64,000 bases of DNA. Source: Coleofasciculus sp040219735 (lineage in GTDB: Bacteria; Cyanobacteriota; Cyanobacteriia; Cyanobacteriales; Coleofasciculaceae). Position numbers and translations under genes: made by a program. The stretch is from assembly GCA_040219735.1 (NCBI GenBank), contig JAVJRX010000198.1; one strand, 5' to 3'. The notes below the pieces were generated by a model, which saw only the letters and a program-made list of their open reading frames with translations, made no database searches and had not been told where the DNA came from. This document shows, one piece after another, positions 18,538 through 27,710 of this stretch (its first letter is position 1; the number at the start of each line of letters is the position of its first letter).

Positions 18538-20052
18538 ATGAAAATCACGTTAATCTCTCCACGACTGGCGGTACAAAAAGGAGATTTCCTGGGTTCTGGA
18601 GTCCCCTATTTGCCCCTTGAACTTGCAGTTTTAGCTGCGTTTTTGAGGGAACAAGGATATCCTATCTGTGTCATTGACCTTTTTGGCAATTCGCCTACCA
18701 CCCTGGAATCCAGGCGCGATCATTACCTGCAAGGTGAGCCTTTCACGAAGTTTCTTTACACTCCTGAGATTGAGCAAGCCGATCTGGTGATAATTTACGC
18801 GATCTCAGTCATGTCTCATCAGGAAATTCTGGCGATTATTCGGGACTTGCGCCACTCTCACCCTCAAAGTGCGATCGCGGTATTGGAAAATTCCCAAGCC
18901 GTTACCGCTTATGCAGTTTCTCAATTGGCTGAGGACTTCTTTGATGCGGGTGTGGATGCACTTCTATGTGGTGAACTCTACTGGAATTGGCATGAAATTA
19001 GCACCTACTTACAGGATCGCCAAACTGTTCCTGTTCCGGAAAACGTGATCGTGTCAAACCAACCCCCTAGTCATATCTTGCGGCGGAAAGTGGAAAAGCA
19101 TCCCACCTATCCGATTCCCGCCTGGGATTTATTCCATTTAAATAATTATTGGTCGATTCCCTATTCCCACGGACCGAAAACCAGACGCTTCCTCCCGATA
19201 CTCACATCACGGGGTTGTCCCTATCCGTGTGACTTCTGCGTGGTTCCCGAAACCAATAACCAGCAATGGCGCGAGCGCACGGCGGAGGAAGTGGTGACCG
19301 AAATGATCGTGCTGCGCGATCGATTTAATGTCCGTCATTTTCAGGTTGAGGATCTTAATCCCACCGTGAGACATTCCCGATGGCATAAAATATGCCAACT
19401 TCTGATTGAACGCCAAGCCGGGATATTTTTCTACTTTGTCAGTGGCACCAAAGCGGAAACCGTAAAATTAGAGCAAATTCCCCTTTATGCTCAAGCTGGA
19501 TGTCGTTACATTTCCATTAGCCCTGAATCCGGTAGTCCGGCTGTCCTTAAAGCCATTGGCAAACCCTTTAACCATGCTCATGGTTTAGCCTTAATCGAAG
19601 CCTGTCATCGTCATGGAATTTACACTCAAGCCTGTCTTTTAGTGGGTCATCCCGCCGAGACGGTAGCTGATTATGAATTATCTTGTAATTATTTACGCGC
19701 AATGGTTCTGGCTGGACTCGATGAAGTTGCTATCTTTATTGTCGCCCCTTTAGCCGGGAGTCAATTACATCGTCAAAATAAAATTGAACTGGATGATTCA
19801 GAAAGTTTGACCAGCTTTAGTCCCCAAGGAAGACGAGGATGGGAGGAGTTAAAACACCGTCGCCGCAATCTGATTCAAATCTTCTTTTGGCAGAAGCTAA
19901 AAAGGGGAGCTGGAATCTGGTTACAAGGAATTAGAGCGGTGTTAGGAACACCCCGCACCAAAATGGAGAACTTACCCCGCAGAGTTTTATTTATCTATTG
20001 GCTTATGCTCAAGAATTATTGGCTTCAGTTGTTGTCCTCTATTTCGTTCTAG
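18538..20052 (+). CDS. B12-binding-domain radical SAM enzyme
   Basis: 504 residues. Residues 1-160 have the cobalamin-binding-like Rossmann pattern (PYLPLELAVLAAFLREQGYP, DAGVDALLCGE), without the DxHxxG histidine. The radical SAM core has the cluster motif C227-x3-C231-x2-C234 in RGCPYPCDFC, then VEDLNPT, ISPESGS and CLLVGHPAE. The reaction could be methylation of an unactivated carbon or another radical modification of a glycan lipid; this is inference. TTG 18529 lies in frame, but ATG 18538, one base after the preceding stop, is the better start. Its last 56 bases, including the stop, are duplicated in tandem just downstream. Confidence 0.85.
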   Translation: MKITLISPRLAVQKGDFLGSGVPYLPLELAVLAAFLREQGYPICVIDLFGNSPTTLESRRDHYLQGEPFTKFLYTPEIEQADLVIIYAISVMSHQEILAIIRDLRHSHPQSAIAVLENSQAVTAYAVSQLAEDFFDAGVDALLCGELYWNWHEISTYLQDRQTVPVPENVIVSNQPPSHILRRKVEKHPTYPIPAWDLFHLNNYWSIPYSHGPKTRRFLPILTSRGCPYPCDFCVVPETNNQQWRERTAEEVVTEMIVLRDRFNVRHFQVEDLNPTVRHSRWHKICQLLIERQAGIFFYFVSGTKAETVKLEQIPLYAQAGCRYISISPESGSPAVLKAIGKPFNHAHGLALIEACHRHGIYTQACLLVGHPAETVADYELSCNYLRAMVLAGLDEVAIFIVAPLAGSQLHRQNKIELDDSESLTSFSPQGRRGWEELKHRRRNLIQIFFWQKLKRGAGIWLQGIRAVLGTPRTKMENLPRRVLFIYWLMLKNYWLQLLSSISF

Positions 20053-20108
20053 ATTGGCTTATGCTCAAGAATTATTAACTTCAGTTGTTGTCCTCTATTT
20101 CGTTCTAA
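19997..20108. repeat. 56-bp tandem duplication of the radical SAM gene 3' end
   Basis: Copy 1 (19997-20052) and copy 2 (20053-20108) both begin ATTGGCTTATGCTCAAGAAT and end TTTCGTTCTA. They differ at about two central bases plus the last base. Copy 1 includes the TAG stop of the radical SAM gene; copy 2 is outside the gene. Confidence 0.9.
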
Positions 20109-20246
20109 AGCTTCGCTTCGGTAACCCATAAGCCATAAGTCAATGGTAGGGACTTTCTTTAGCCGCTCAAGCAAGCTTGTTACCAACAACTTCGCAACCA
20201 CACCCGCCCTTATTCATAAGTCATAAGTCATAGACCCGGTGTAACC

Positions 20247-20948
20247 ATGACCCATCCTAGCACCATTTTAATTATTCCCTGTTATAACGAAGAAAATAAT
20301 GTGGGTAAGCTCCTTCGTGAAATCCAAGACTTAAATCTTGGCTACGACACCCTGGTTATTGATGATGGGTCTCAAGATAATACTTATGCGGTAGCGAGTC
20401 AGTTGTCTCCCTGTGTGAAGCTATTAACTAACTTAGGAATTGGTGGTGCTGTCCAAACAGGGATAAAATATGCACTACAACACAATTATGAACTCTGTGT
20501 TCAAATTGATGGCGATGGTCAACATCCTCCTAGCCAAGTTTACCGTTTAATGGAAAGCTACCTAACGTCACCCGCAAACTTAATTATTGGTTCTCGCTTT
20601 CTTCGGGAAAAAGGGTTTAAATCTACCTGGAAACGCCGCCTAGGAATTAAGATAATTAGCCGGGTCATTCAATGGCTTTTTCAGCATAAAATCACCGATC
20701 CGACCAGTGGATTAAGGATGATGGACAGAAAAGCAATTCAATTATTTAGCACTGAATACCCCCATGATTTTCCCGAACCGATTTCATTGGCTGTAGCCCT
20801 TGAACGGGGTCTTAGGGTACGGGAAGTTGCCGTAAATATGCGTTCAAGAGAGCAGGGTTTTAGTTCTATTACTGGAATCAAATCATTTCTTTATATGATC
20901 CGAGTGATTGGATATTTAATTTTAGTGAGAATGGGACGACATCTGTAA
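20247..20948 (+). CDS. GT2 family glycosyltransferase, dolichyl-phosphate mannose synthase-like
   Basis: 233 residues. N-terminal ILIIPCYNEENNVGKLL, VIDDGSQDNT near 36-45 and the metal-binding region QIDGDGQHPPSQVYRL (about 86-101) define a GT-A GT2 enzyme of the DPM1-like branch. TSGLRMMDRKAI and FPEPISLAVALERGL are also typical. One hydrophobic segment lies at the C-terminus. It probably makes a polyprenyl-phosphate sugar. The next gene encodes a DUF2304 membrane protein, a frequent partner of this subgroup. The upstream 130 bases include a CATAAGT heptamer repeat. Confidence 0.87.
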   Translation: MTHPSTILIIPCYNEENNVGKLLREIQDLNLGYDTLVIDDGSQDNTYAVASQLSPCVKLLTNLGIGGAVQTGIKYALQHNYELCVQIDGDGQHPPSQVYRLMESYLTSPANLIIGSRFLREKGFKSTWKRRLGIKIISRVIQWLFQHKITDPTSGLRMMDRKAIQLFSTEYPHDFPEPISLAVALERGLRVREVAVNMRSREQGFSSITGIKSFLYMIRVIGYLILVRMGRHL

Positions 20949-21003
20949 CTATTTCATCCCCTATTTATAGAAGCTCTTGATGAATAAAACGCTTGTTTAA
21001 ACG

Positions 21004-21387
21004 ATGAATTATACCCCGACACCGCAGACCGTCGTATCTGTCCTAATCTTTATTGTAATATATTTATTTGTATTGCTAAAAAAAACAATTAAGAATACGA
21101 TAGATTTATACGATTTTTTCCTGCTTTCTTCATTAGCAATATTTCCGGGTATATTTGTTTTTACCCCTAAACTTGTAGTATATTTAGCTCATATAGTCGG
21201 GGTTGAGTTTCCCTTCATCATACTATTTTCAGGCTTATTTGTTTGTGTTTTTATCTATCTTTATCGTTTAATAATCAAAGTCAACAAACAAGAAAAATTA
21301 AATTTACTTCTTATTCAAGAAATAAGTTTACTCAAACAAGAGATTGAATTAAGGCAGGTTATTTCAAACAAAAAATCCGAAGAATAA
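21004..21387 (+). CDS. DUF2304 family small membrane protein
   Basis: 127 residues with three hydrophobic segments (about 10-25, 40-58, 70-92), the pattern DFFLLSSLAIFPGIFVFTPK, and a C-terminal coiled coil (KQEKLNLLLIQEISLLKQEI). This matches the DUF2304 family, usually found next to DPM1-like GT2 genes, as here. It may anchor or assist the glycosyltransferase at the membrane; that role is inferred from gene neighbourhood. The gene is AT-rich and begins 55 bases after the GT2 stop. Confidence 0.75.
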   Translation: MNYTPTPQTVVSVLIFIVIYLFVLLKKTIKNTIDLYDFFLLSSLAIFPGIFVFTPKLVVYLAHIVGVEFPFIILFSGLFVCVFIYLYRLIIKVNKQEKLNLLLIQEISLLKQEIELRQVISNKKSEE

Positions 21388-21450
21388 GCTTGATTGTGGA
21401 GTAGGTATTGAATCTCAAAGGAATTAAACTAAGTAAGTTGATGAATATTT

Positions 21451-22602
21451 ATGTATCACATTGGAATTGATGTTACTCCTCTATCCAGTAAGCCCAGTGG
21501 TATCAGTTTTTACGTAGCCAACCTAATCCATTATCTTTATCCTATCCAATACAACGAAAATTTTCAACTTGCATTAATCTACCAACCTAGACTCAGAAAC
21601 TGGCTACGCCTCCACCGAGACTTTCCCAACTCGCTTTCTCGCTATTCAAACCGCTATTTTCTGCCTTTACCCGTTAGAATTACTAACCTTCTTCTTGATT
21701 ACTTTCCCTACATTTTCTCAAGCCATCTCGGACATGATCTGGACTCTCCCACAATTATACATGGGACGAACTATACCATTTTTCCTTATCCGAATAGTCT
21801 AAAAGTACTGACAATTTATGACCTGACTTTTCTTAAATATCCTGATTATATTGATTCCGTAGTTAAGACCTATTCAAAGCGCGTACAAAAATGTCTAACT
21901 TGGACAGATTTAGTGATCACAATCTCCGAAAGTTCCAAAAATGATATTATTGAATATCTCAACGTAAATCCCGACCGCATCCACGTCACGCCCCTAGCCA
22001 GCCGCTACGCTTCTGATGTAGTTTTTCCCTCTAACCCATCTGTTAACTACGACTTCTCCTACCCCTATATCCTCTTTGTCAGCACCATCGAACCGAGAAA
22101 AAATATTATCACCCTAATTGCTGCTTTTAACCACCTCAAACAAAACCATAAAATTGAGCATCATCTAATCCTCATCGGTCAAAAAGGCTGGCATCATAAA
22201 CCCGTATTTGCTGCCATTGAGAACTCTCCCTGGAATCACCATATCCATCATCTTGACTACCTCTCAGATGAACGTGTTGCCCTTTTCTACTCTAAAGCTG
22301 ATGTCTTTGTCTATCCCTCCCACTACGAAGGCTTTGGTCTTCCGGTTCTCGAAGCCATGACCCTAGGCGCACCTGTAGTTACCTCCAATACCTCCTCTCT
22401 CCCGGAAGTCGCTGGAGATGCTGCCCTTCTCATTGATCCCAACGACCCCATACAGTTAGCAGACGCTATCTTAAAAATCATCAGTGACTCCCAATTATGC
22501 CAGGACTTAATTCAAAAGGGCAAAGAAAGAGCTAAATTATTCTCTTGGGAAAGAACGGCGAAAGCAACCTTAAACGCCTATAAATCTCTACTCAGTTCAT
22601 AA
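21451..22602 (+). CDS. GT4 family glycosyltransferase
   Basis: 383 residues with GT-B architecture. The N-terminal DVTPLSSKPSGISFYVANLI resembles bacterial mannosyl- and rhamnosyltransferases; HGTNYTIFP and LTIYDLTFLKYP are typical of this branch. The donor domain starts at YILFVSTIEPRKNI (about 208), with the E-x7-E motif EGFGLPVLEAMTLGAP (about 291-306) and SSLPEVAGDAA. It belongs to the same branch as the next gene and probably adds consecutive sugars of one repeat unit. Confidence 0.87.
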   Translation: MYHIGIDVTPLSSKPSGISFYVANLIHYLYPIQYNENFQLALIYQPRLRNWLRLHRDFPNSLSRYSNRYFLPLPVRITNLLLDYFPYIFSSHLGHDLDSPTIIHGTNYTIFPYPNSLKVLTIYDLTFLKYPDYIDSVVKTYSKRVQKCLTWTDLVITISESSKNDIIEYLNVNPDRIHVTPLASRYASDVVFPSNPSVNYDFSYPYILFVSTIEPRKNIITLIAAFNHLKQNHKIEHHLILIGQKGWHHKPVFAAIENSPWNHHIHHLDYLSDERVALFYSKADVFVYPSHYEGFGLPVLEAMTLGAPVVTSNTSSLPEVAGDAALLIDPNDPIQLADAILKIISDSQLCQDLIQKGKERAKLFSWERTAKATLNAYKSLLSS

Positions 22603-22625
22603 ATTCCTCAATCCATTATTTAACC

Positions 22626-23783
22626 TTGTCTGATCACCTTTTAGTCAACCTCTCCATTCTATTTTCCCAACCCACTGGTATCGCCACTTATGCTGCCAAC
22701 GTATTCCCCTACTTAAAACCCCTGAATCCCACCCTGCTGATTTCACCCCTCGCCTCAAACCACTTCCCCCTCGCCTCTGACTTTATCGGCTACCCTGTTC
22801 CCGCCAATCTCAGCCCCGCCCAAGGAACAAAAGGTCACTTCCGTCGCCTTTTATGGACTCAACTCCAACTTCCCCGCCTCTACCACAGCTTAAACTCCCC
22901 CCTCCTCTTTTCTCCCATCCCCGAAGCCCCCCTTAATCGCAATTGTGGCTATGTCGTCATGGTTCATGACCTAATCCCACTACGCTTTCCCAAACCTAAC
23001 TCCCCCCTCACCCCCTACTTCCGTTACTACATCCCCCAAGTCCTCACCCAAGCCCAACACATTATTTGTAACTCCATCGCCACCGCCAGAGACATTACCG
23101 ACTATTACCCTATCCCCGCCACCAAAATCACGCCCATTCCCCTAGCTTACGACGCCAACCACTTTCGCCCCCTCTGCGTCCCTCTGCGCCACCCTCTGCG
23201 CTCCTCTGCGTTTCCTAAAAAGCCCCACGAAGCAACTTCAGCCCACCCTAACCCCTACTTCCTCTACATCGGACGTCATGACCCCTATAAAAACCTACAC
23301 CGACTAATCGACGCCTTTGCCACACTTCCCAACTGCGGCGACTATGAACTGTGGATTGCTGGGTCAAGTGATCGACGTTACACCCCTAAACTTCAATCCC
23401 AAGCCAACCACCTCGGTTTAAGCCATCAGGTTAAATTTCTCAACTATGTTCCCTACAACCAACTACCAATCCTCCTCAACGGCGCGATCGCACTTATCTT
23501 TCCCAGTCTCTGGGAAGGCTTTGGACTCCCGGTTCTAGAAGCCATGGCTTGTGGCACTCCGGTAATCACCTCTAACCTCTCCGCCCTCCCAGAAGTCGCA
23601 GGTGATGCGGCTATCCTAGTGAACCCTTACAACACCTCAGAACTCGCGGCGGCTATGGACTCTATCGCCATCGACAGCCAACTGCGATCGCGCCTTAGCA
23701 CCCTCGGACTCCAACGCGCCCGCCAATTTAGTTGGGCAAAAACCGGACAGAAAACCGTTGAAGTCCTGCAAAAGTACAGTTAA
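22626..23783 (+). CDS. GT4 family glycosyltransferase with a repeat-encoded linker
   Basis: 385 residues with the same branch features as the previous gene: PTGIATYAANVFPYL, VMVHDLIPLRFP, YFLYIGRHDPYKNLHRL and EGFGLPVLEAMACGTP. The start is TTG 22626; no in-frame ATG lies near, and no strong Shine-Dalgarno is visible. Between the two GT-B domains (about residues 182-205) the DNA consists of four CTCTGCG units and is translated as RPLCVPLRHPLRSSAFPKK, which is unlike the family and looks like a repeat insertion in the interdomain linker. Last gene of the forward polysaccharide locus. Confidence 0.83.
   Translation: MSDHLLVNLSILFSQPTGIATYAANVFPYLKPLNPTLLISPLASNHFPLASDFIGYPVPANLSPAQGTKGHFRRLLWTQLQLPRLYHSLNSPLLFSPIPEAPLNRNCGYVVMVHDLIPLRFPKPNSPLTPYFRYYIPQVLTQAQHIICNSIATARDITDYYPIPATKITPIPLAYDANHFRPLCVPLRHPLRSSAFPKKPHEATSAHPNPYFLYIGRHDPYKNLHRLIDAFATLPNCGDYELWIAGSSDRRYTPKLQSQANHLGLSHQVKFLNYVPYNQLPILLNGAIALIFPSLWEGFGLPVLEAMACGTPVITSNLSALPEVAGDAAILVNPYNTSELAAAMDSIAIDSQLRSRLSTLGLQRARQFSWAKTGQKTVEVLQKYS
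23171..23213 (+). repeat. CTCTGCG short tandem repeat inside a GT4 coding sequence
   Basis: Four CCTCTGCG-type units separated by 2-4 bases lie in frame within the GT4 gene at its interdomain linker. CTCTGCG tandem repeats are otherwise a typical intergenic repeat in cyanobacteria. Confidence 0.7.
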
Positions 23784-23816
23784 AAAAAAAGAGGTGGGGA
23801 AGTCCAGTGTATCCCA

Positions 23817-23840
23817 ACGCCAAATTAAAAATTATGGCGT
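23817..23840. terminator. Hairpin between convergent GT4 and rpsA genes
   Basis: ACGCCA and TGGCGT form a perfect 6-bp stem around an A/T-rich loop that itself can pair (AATTAAAAATTA). It sits in the 115-base gap between two converging genes, flanked by GGTGGGGAAG and CTTCCCC, which extend the pairing. A shared bidirectional terminator is plausible. Confidence 0.45.
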
Positions 23841-23898
23841 GGGTCTTATTGCTTCCCCTCTCCCCCCACAACTAGATAAATCTGTCCTTACGCCGTGA

Positions 23899-24876
23899 TT
23901 ACTCTTCCGTCGCTGATACAAACTCTTCTTCTTCAACTTCATACTCTGGCTCTGGAGATTCAGGATTAGTGCCTTGCTGTTGTGCCAGCATCTTCTCCCG
24001 ATACTTCTGAGCCATTTCTTCTGCCTTCTCGTAGACTCGATCCCGATTATTGATCATATCTCCCGGTTCAGGTTCCAACTGCTTCGTTGACAGAGAAATC
24101 CGACCGCGTTCAGCATCCAAGTCAATGATCATCACTTTCAATTCATCATTGACATTAAAGACACTGTGAGGCGTGTCAATATGATCATGAGAAATTTCCG
24201 AAATGTGTAGCAATCCGCTCACACCACCAATATCAATGAATGCACCGTAAGGCTTAATACCCCGTACCGAACCCACGACGACTTCACCGACTTCTAAGCG
24301 GTTCATCTTGCGTTCAACCAAAGCGCGACGGTGAGAGAGAACCAGACGGTTTCGGTCTTCGTCTACCTCTAAGAATTTTAGCGGCAGTTCTTCGCCCACT
24401 AAATCTTCCTTCGGTTTGCGAGTACTGATGTGAGAACCGGGAATAAAGCCCCGTAGCCCTTCAATGCGAACCAACGCCCCACCTCGGTTTGTGGCAAAAA
24501 CCAGAGAACGAACTGTCGCATCTTCCGCTTGAAGCTGCCTTACCCGCTCCCAAGCCCGCATATACTCAATGCGCCGAATGGAAAGGGTGAGCTGTCCATC
24601 TTCATTCTCGTCAGTCAAAATGAAAAATTCTCGCGTTTCATTTGACTGCAATACTTCTTCCGGGGCGTCAACCCGATTAATTGACATCTCCTGTATGGGA
24701 ATATAAGCGGCGGTTTTAGCACCAATGTCAATCAGAGCGCCTCTTGGCTCCAGACTGAATACTGTACCTGCGACAATATCACCAGGGCTAAAGTGATAAT
24801 CGTACTTGTCGAGGAGGGCGGCAAAATCGTCGTGAGTGAAGCCAATATCTATTGTATTTGTTTTCTGACTGAGCAT
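23899..24876 (-). CDS. rpsA: 30S ribosomal protein S1
   Basis: About 325 residues with three S1 RNA-binding repeats: SPGDIVAGTVFSLEPRGALI (about 30), a second around 110-175 and VGEVVVGSVRGIKPYGAFID (about 197). This short three-repeat form is the cyanobacterial/plastid type. It binds mRNA on the 30S subunit. The C-terminal tail is acidic (EPEYEVEEEEFVSATEE). The frame is open to ATG 24954, but homologues begin shortly before DIGFTHDDFAALLDKYDY, so ATG 24876 is chosen, with AAGGA about 12 bases upstream. Downstream of nrdR on the same strand. Confidence 0.92.
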   Translation of the reverse strand: MLSQKTNTIDIGFTHDDFAALLDKYDYHFSPGDIVAGTVFSLEPRGALIDIGAKTAAYIPIQEMSINRVDAPEEVLQSNETREFFILTDENEDGQLTLSIRRIEYMRAWERVRQLQAEDATVRSLVFATNRGGALVRIEGLRGFIPGSHISTRKPKEDLVGEELPLKFLEVDEDRNRLVLSHRRALVERKMNRLEVGEVVVGSVRGIKPYGAFIDIGGVSGLLHISEISHDHIDTPHSVFNVNDELKVMIIDLDAERGRISLSTKQLEPEPGDMINNRDRVYEKAEEMAQKYREKMLAQQQGTNPESPEPEYEVEEEEFVSATEE

Positions 24877-25139
24877 GTGCGTTGTGTTTCCTTGTTTAAT
24901 CTCCGTAATGACTATGCCTCCTGTCGATGTACTCGCACGTCGGTATTGTGCCACCTACACCTACATTGCTTTGTCTCAACCTAACCTTATTTTAAAAGAT
25001 TTAATAAAGTCCAGACAGGTAATTATAACTCAATCTGGAGCGCCCTGTTGAGATCGAGAAGTACACAAAACTTCATGAAATCGGATATACGGGTAGCCTA
25101 AAATGATAAAACCTCTATCTGATAATGGTTTAGCGCCTC

Positions 25140-25712
25140 TCACCGTAAAACCTGTTGCTCCTCTGACGCGGGAGTAACCAGGGAGGCTGATGTCTCCGAA
25201 TCATCCGAATCCTTCGGGATAGCTGGTGGTACAGGCGGCATCCCTGGGTTGTCTAGTTCAGCATCATTTCTGAGATGCTCTAGGGTTTCGATAAAATCCC
25301 GAATGCCCTGAAACTTTCGATAAACTGAGGCAAACCGGACATACGCCACTTCACTCTCGTGTCGCAGGTAGCGCAGGACTAACTCACCCACTTCATTGCT
25401 GGTGACCTCCCGTCCATAGTGCTGCTGAACTTCAGCTTCAATCTCATCGACTATCGCTTCGAGGCGTCGTTGGGAAATTCCTGTTTTTTCACAAGCCCGC
25501 ACCATTCCCCGTAACAACTTAGAACGGTCAAAGGACTCCCGCTTGCCATCCCGCTTCAGGACAGTAATCGGTACAAATTCAATCCGCTCATAAGTCGTGA
25601 AGCGATGTTTACAAAGCAAACACTCCCGACGACGCCGAACACTTTGTCCTGCTTCTGTTGAACGAGACTCCAAAACGCGGCTGTCGGTGTGCTGACAATA
25701 GGGGCATCGCAT
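25140..25712 (-). CDS. nrdR: Transcriptional repressor NrdR
   Basis: 190 residues. The N-terminal zinc ribbon has C3-x2-C6 and C31-x2-C34 (MRCPYCQHTDSRVLESR, RRRRECLLCKHRF), followed by the ATP-cone domain (VLKRDGKRESFDRSKLLRGM...YVRFASVYRKF). NrdR senses nucleotides and represses ribonucleotide reductase genes by binding NrdR boxes. It is about 40 residues longer than the usual 150 because of a low-complexity Pro/Ser/Asp-rich tail. It lies between psbT and rpsA, an arrangement known in cyanobacteria. Confidence 0.95.
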   Translation of the reverse strand: MRCPYCQHTDSRVLESRSTEAGQSVRRRRECLLCKHRFTTYERIEFVPITVLKRDGKRESFDRSKLLRGMVRACEKTGISQRRLEAIVDEIEAEVQQHYGREVTSNEVGELVLRYLRHESEVAYVRFASVYRKFQGIRDFIETLEHLRNDAELDNPGMPPVPPAIPKDSDDSETSASLVTPASEEQQVLR

Positions 25713-25914
25713 AGTAGCAAGTCTTTAGAGACTGGTTAAATACAGAAAGTTGAGCCGATACAGGTCTATCTAATTTCCTCCGACTCGAATCCCTATCGGC
25801 AAAAGTAATCATATAGACCGTATTCGGCTCAGGGTATCCTAGAGAACTGATAAAATTCGCTCATCATCAGGGATACGAGGACGCTTTCTCAGAGGAAGAA
25901 CAGCGCCGCCATCG

Positions 25915-26010
25915 CTACTTTTCAATCCGAGGCGGTTCCCGGAAGGCGATAGCAAAAAACAGAACGCCAAGAGCGCAAATCAAGAAAAATGTATAAATGA
26001 GGCTTTCCAT
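25915..26010 (-). CDS. psbT: Photosystem II reaction centre protein T
   Basis: A 31-residue single-span membrane protein starting MESLIYTFFLICALG and ending with the basic tail FREPPRIEK, then TAG. Length, membrane span (about 3-23) and tail match PsbT, which lies at the PSII monomer interface near the QA/QB region and supports dimer stability and recovery from photodamage. It follows psbB by 170 bases on the same strand, the usual order in cyanobacteria and plastids. Confidence 0.95.
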   Translation of the reverse strand: MESLIYTFFLICALGVLFFAIAFREPPRIEK

Positions 26011-26180
26011 GTCACAACTTACCCAATTATCTACTGTACTACCAGTTTAACTTGCTCATTGACACTCCCCTGTCTGAAGACGAGGGAATATCATTATATC
26101 GATCAACCACAATAGCGAAAGAGGCAAAAGAAAAAGTACTTTTTCTTTTGCCCTCTACCGATTAACGAAGTCTTGCTGTT

Positions 26181-27710
26181 TTACACGGCTTCTTTTTTCC
26201 GAGTGGTCTTATCACCCACTTTCTGGAACAGACCGAATTCGACCTGCTCGTCTAGGTCAGGATCAACCCCAGCAAATACATCTCGGAACAGAGTCCGGGA
26301 ACCATGCCAGATATGACCAAAGAAGAACAACAGAGCAAAAACCGCATGACCGAAGGTGAACCAACCCCGTGGACTAGTACGGAACACCCCGTCAGAGTTT
26401 AAGGTTTCGCGATCAAATTCAAACGGCTCACCCAGTTGCGCTTTCCGGGCATACTGCTTGACAACCGCTGGTTCTTCAATGGTTTGACCATCCAAAAGAC
26501 CACCGTAGAATTTAGCCGTGACACCTGTTTGCTCAAAGCTATATTTCGACTCAGCCCGCCGGAATGGAATATCCGCACGAACAACGCCATTGGCGTCGGT
26601 CAAAACGACCGGGAAGGTTTCAAAGAAGTTAGGCATACGGCGCACCGTCAATTCCCGACCTTCGCCATCGGTAAATACCGGATGACCCAACCAAGCTTGG
26701 GCAATACCATCACCCTTGTCCATTGGACCGGTGCGGAACAAACCGCCCTTAGCTGGAGAGTTGCCGATATAGTTGTAGAACGCCAGCTTCTCCGGAATCT
26801 GATTCCACGCCTCTGAGCGGCTGGCTCCGTCTGCCATCGCCAGTTCCACACGGCGATCAATTTCTTCCTGGAAATAGCCTTGATCCCATTGGTAACGGGT
26901 TGGACCGAACAGTTCAATCGGTGTAGCCGCAGAACCGTACCACATCGTACCCGCCACGACGAACGCTGCAAAGAATACAGCGGCAATACTGCTAGAGAGT
27001 ACTGTTTCGATATTCCCCATCCGCAGCGCTTTGAAAAGTCGCTCTGGGGGTCGAACTGTTAAGTGAAAAAGTCCAGCAATAATTCCGACAATACCTGCAG
27101 CGATATGGTGAGCCACGATACCGCCTGGGTTAAAAGGGTTAAATCCTTCAGGACCCCACGCTGGGGCTACAGGTTGAACGTTACCCGTTAGACCATAAGG
27201 ATCAGACACCCACATTCCCGGACCAAAAAGCCCAGTCAGGTGAAATGCACCAAAGCCAAAGCAGAGAAGACCCGACAAGAACAGGTGAATGCCAAACATT
27301 TTCGGCAAGTCCAACGCCGGTTCGCCGGTGCGGGGATCTCTAAACAGTTCTAAATCCCAGTAAACCCAATGCCAGCAGGCTGCTAAGAACAACAGACCTG
27401 CCAGAACAATATGAGCCGCCGCGACACCTTCAAAAGACCAATAGCCGACATCTGTCGCTGTTTCCCCAGTAATGCTCCAACCCCGCCAAGAGTCAGTGAC
27501 CCCTAAACGGGCCATGAACGGCATCACGAACATTCCTTGACGCCACATGGGATTGAGGACTGGATCACTCGGATCAAATATGGCTAGTTCGTACAAAGCC
27601 ATCGAACCAGCCCAGCCCGCCACAAGGGCAGTGTGCATCAGATGCACAGCAATCAGACGCCCTGGATCATTCAGGACGACTGTATGTACTCGATACCACG
27701 GTAGTCCCAT
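26181..27710 (-). CDS. psbB: Photosystem II chlorophyll-binding protein CP47
   Basis: 509 residues starting MGLPWYRVHTVVLNDPGRLI. Six transmembrane helices carry many chlorophyll-ligating His residues (HLMHTALVAGW, AHIVLAGLLFLAACWHWVY, HHIAAGIVGIIAGLFHL, GHAVFALLFFFGHIWHG). The large lumenal loop between helices V and VI runs about 255-440. CP47 is the inner antenna of photosystem II. Full length with a well-conserved ending FQKVGDKTTRKKEAV. Most strongly conserved gene in the window. psbT, nrdR and rpsA follow on the same strand. Confidence 0.98.
   Translation of the reverse strand: MGLPWYRVHTVVLNDPGRLIAVHLMHTALVAGWAGSMALYELAIFDPSDPVLNPMWRQGMFVMPFMARLGVTDSWRGWSITGETATDVGYWSFEGVAAAHIVLAGLLFLAACWHWVYWDLELFRDPRTGEPALDLPKMFGIHLFLSGLLCFGFGAFHLTGLFGPGMWVSDPYGLTGNVQPVAPAWGPEGFNPFNPGGIVAHHIAAGIVGIIAGLFHLTVRPPERLFKALRMGNIETVLSSSIAAVFFAAFVVAGTMWYGSAATPIELFGPTRYQWDQGYFQEEIDRRVELAMADGASRSEAWNQIPEKLAFYNYIGNSPAKGGLFRTGPMDKGDGIAQAWLGHPVFTDGEGRELTVRRMPNFFETFPVVLTDANGVVRADIPFRRAESKYSFEQTGVTAKFYGGLLDGQTIEEPAVVKQYARKAQLGEPFEFDRETLNSDGVFRTSPRGWFTFGHAVFALLFFFGHIWHGSRTLFRDVFAGVDPDLDEQVEFGLFQKVGDKTTRKKEAV

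Noticed and set aside
25770..25800. CGACTCGAATCCCTATCGG, resembling a tRNA T-arm
   Set aside because: No acceptor stem, D-arm or anticodon arm could be paired around it on either strand.
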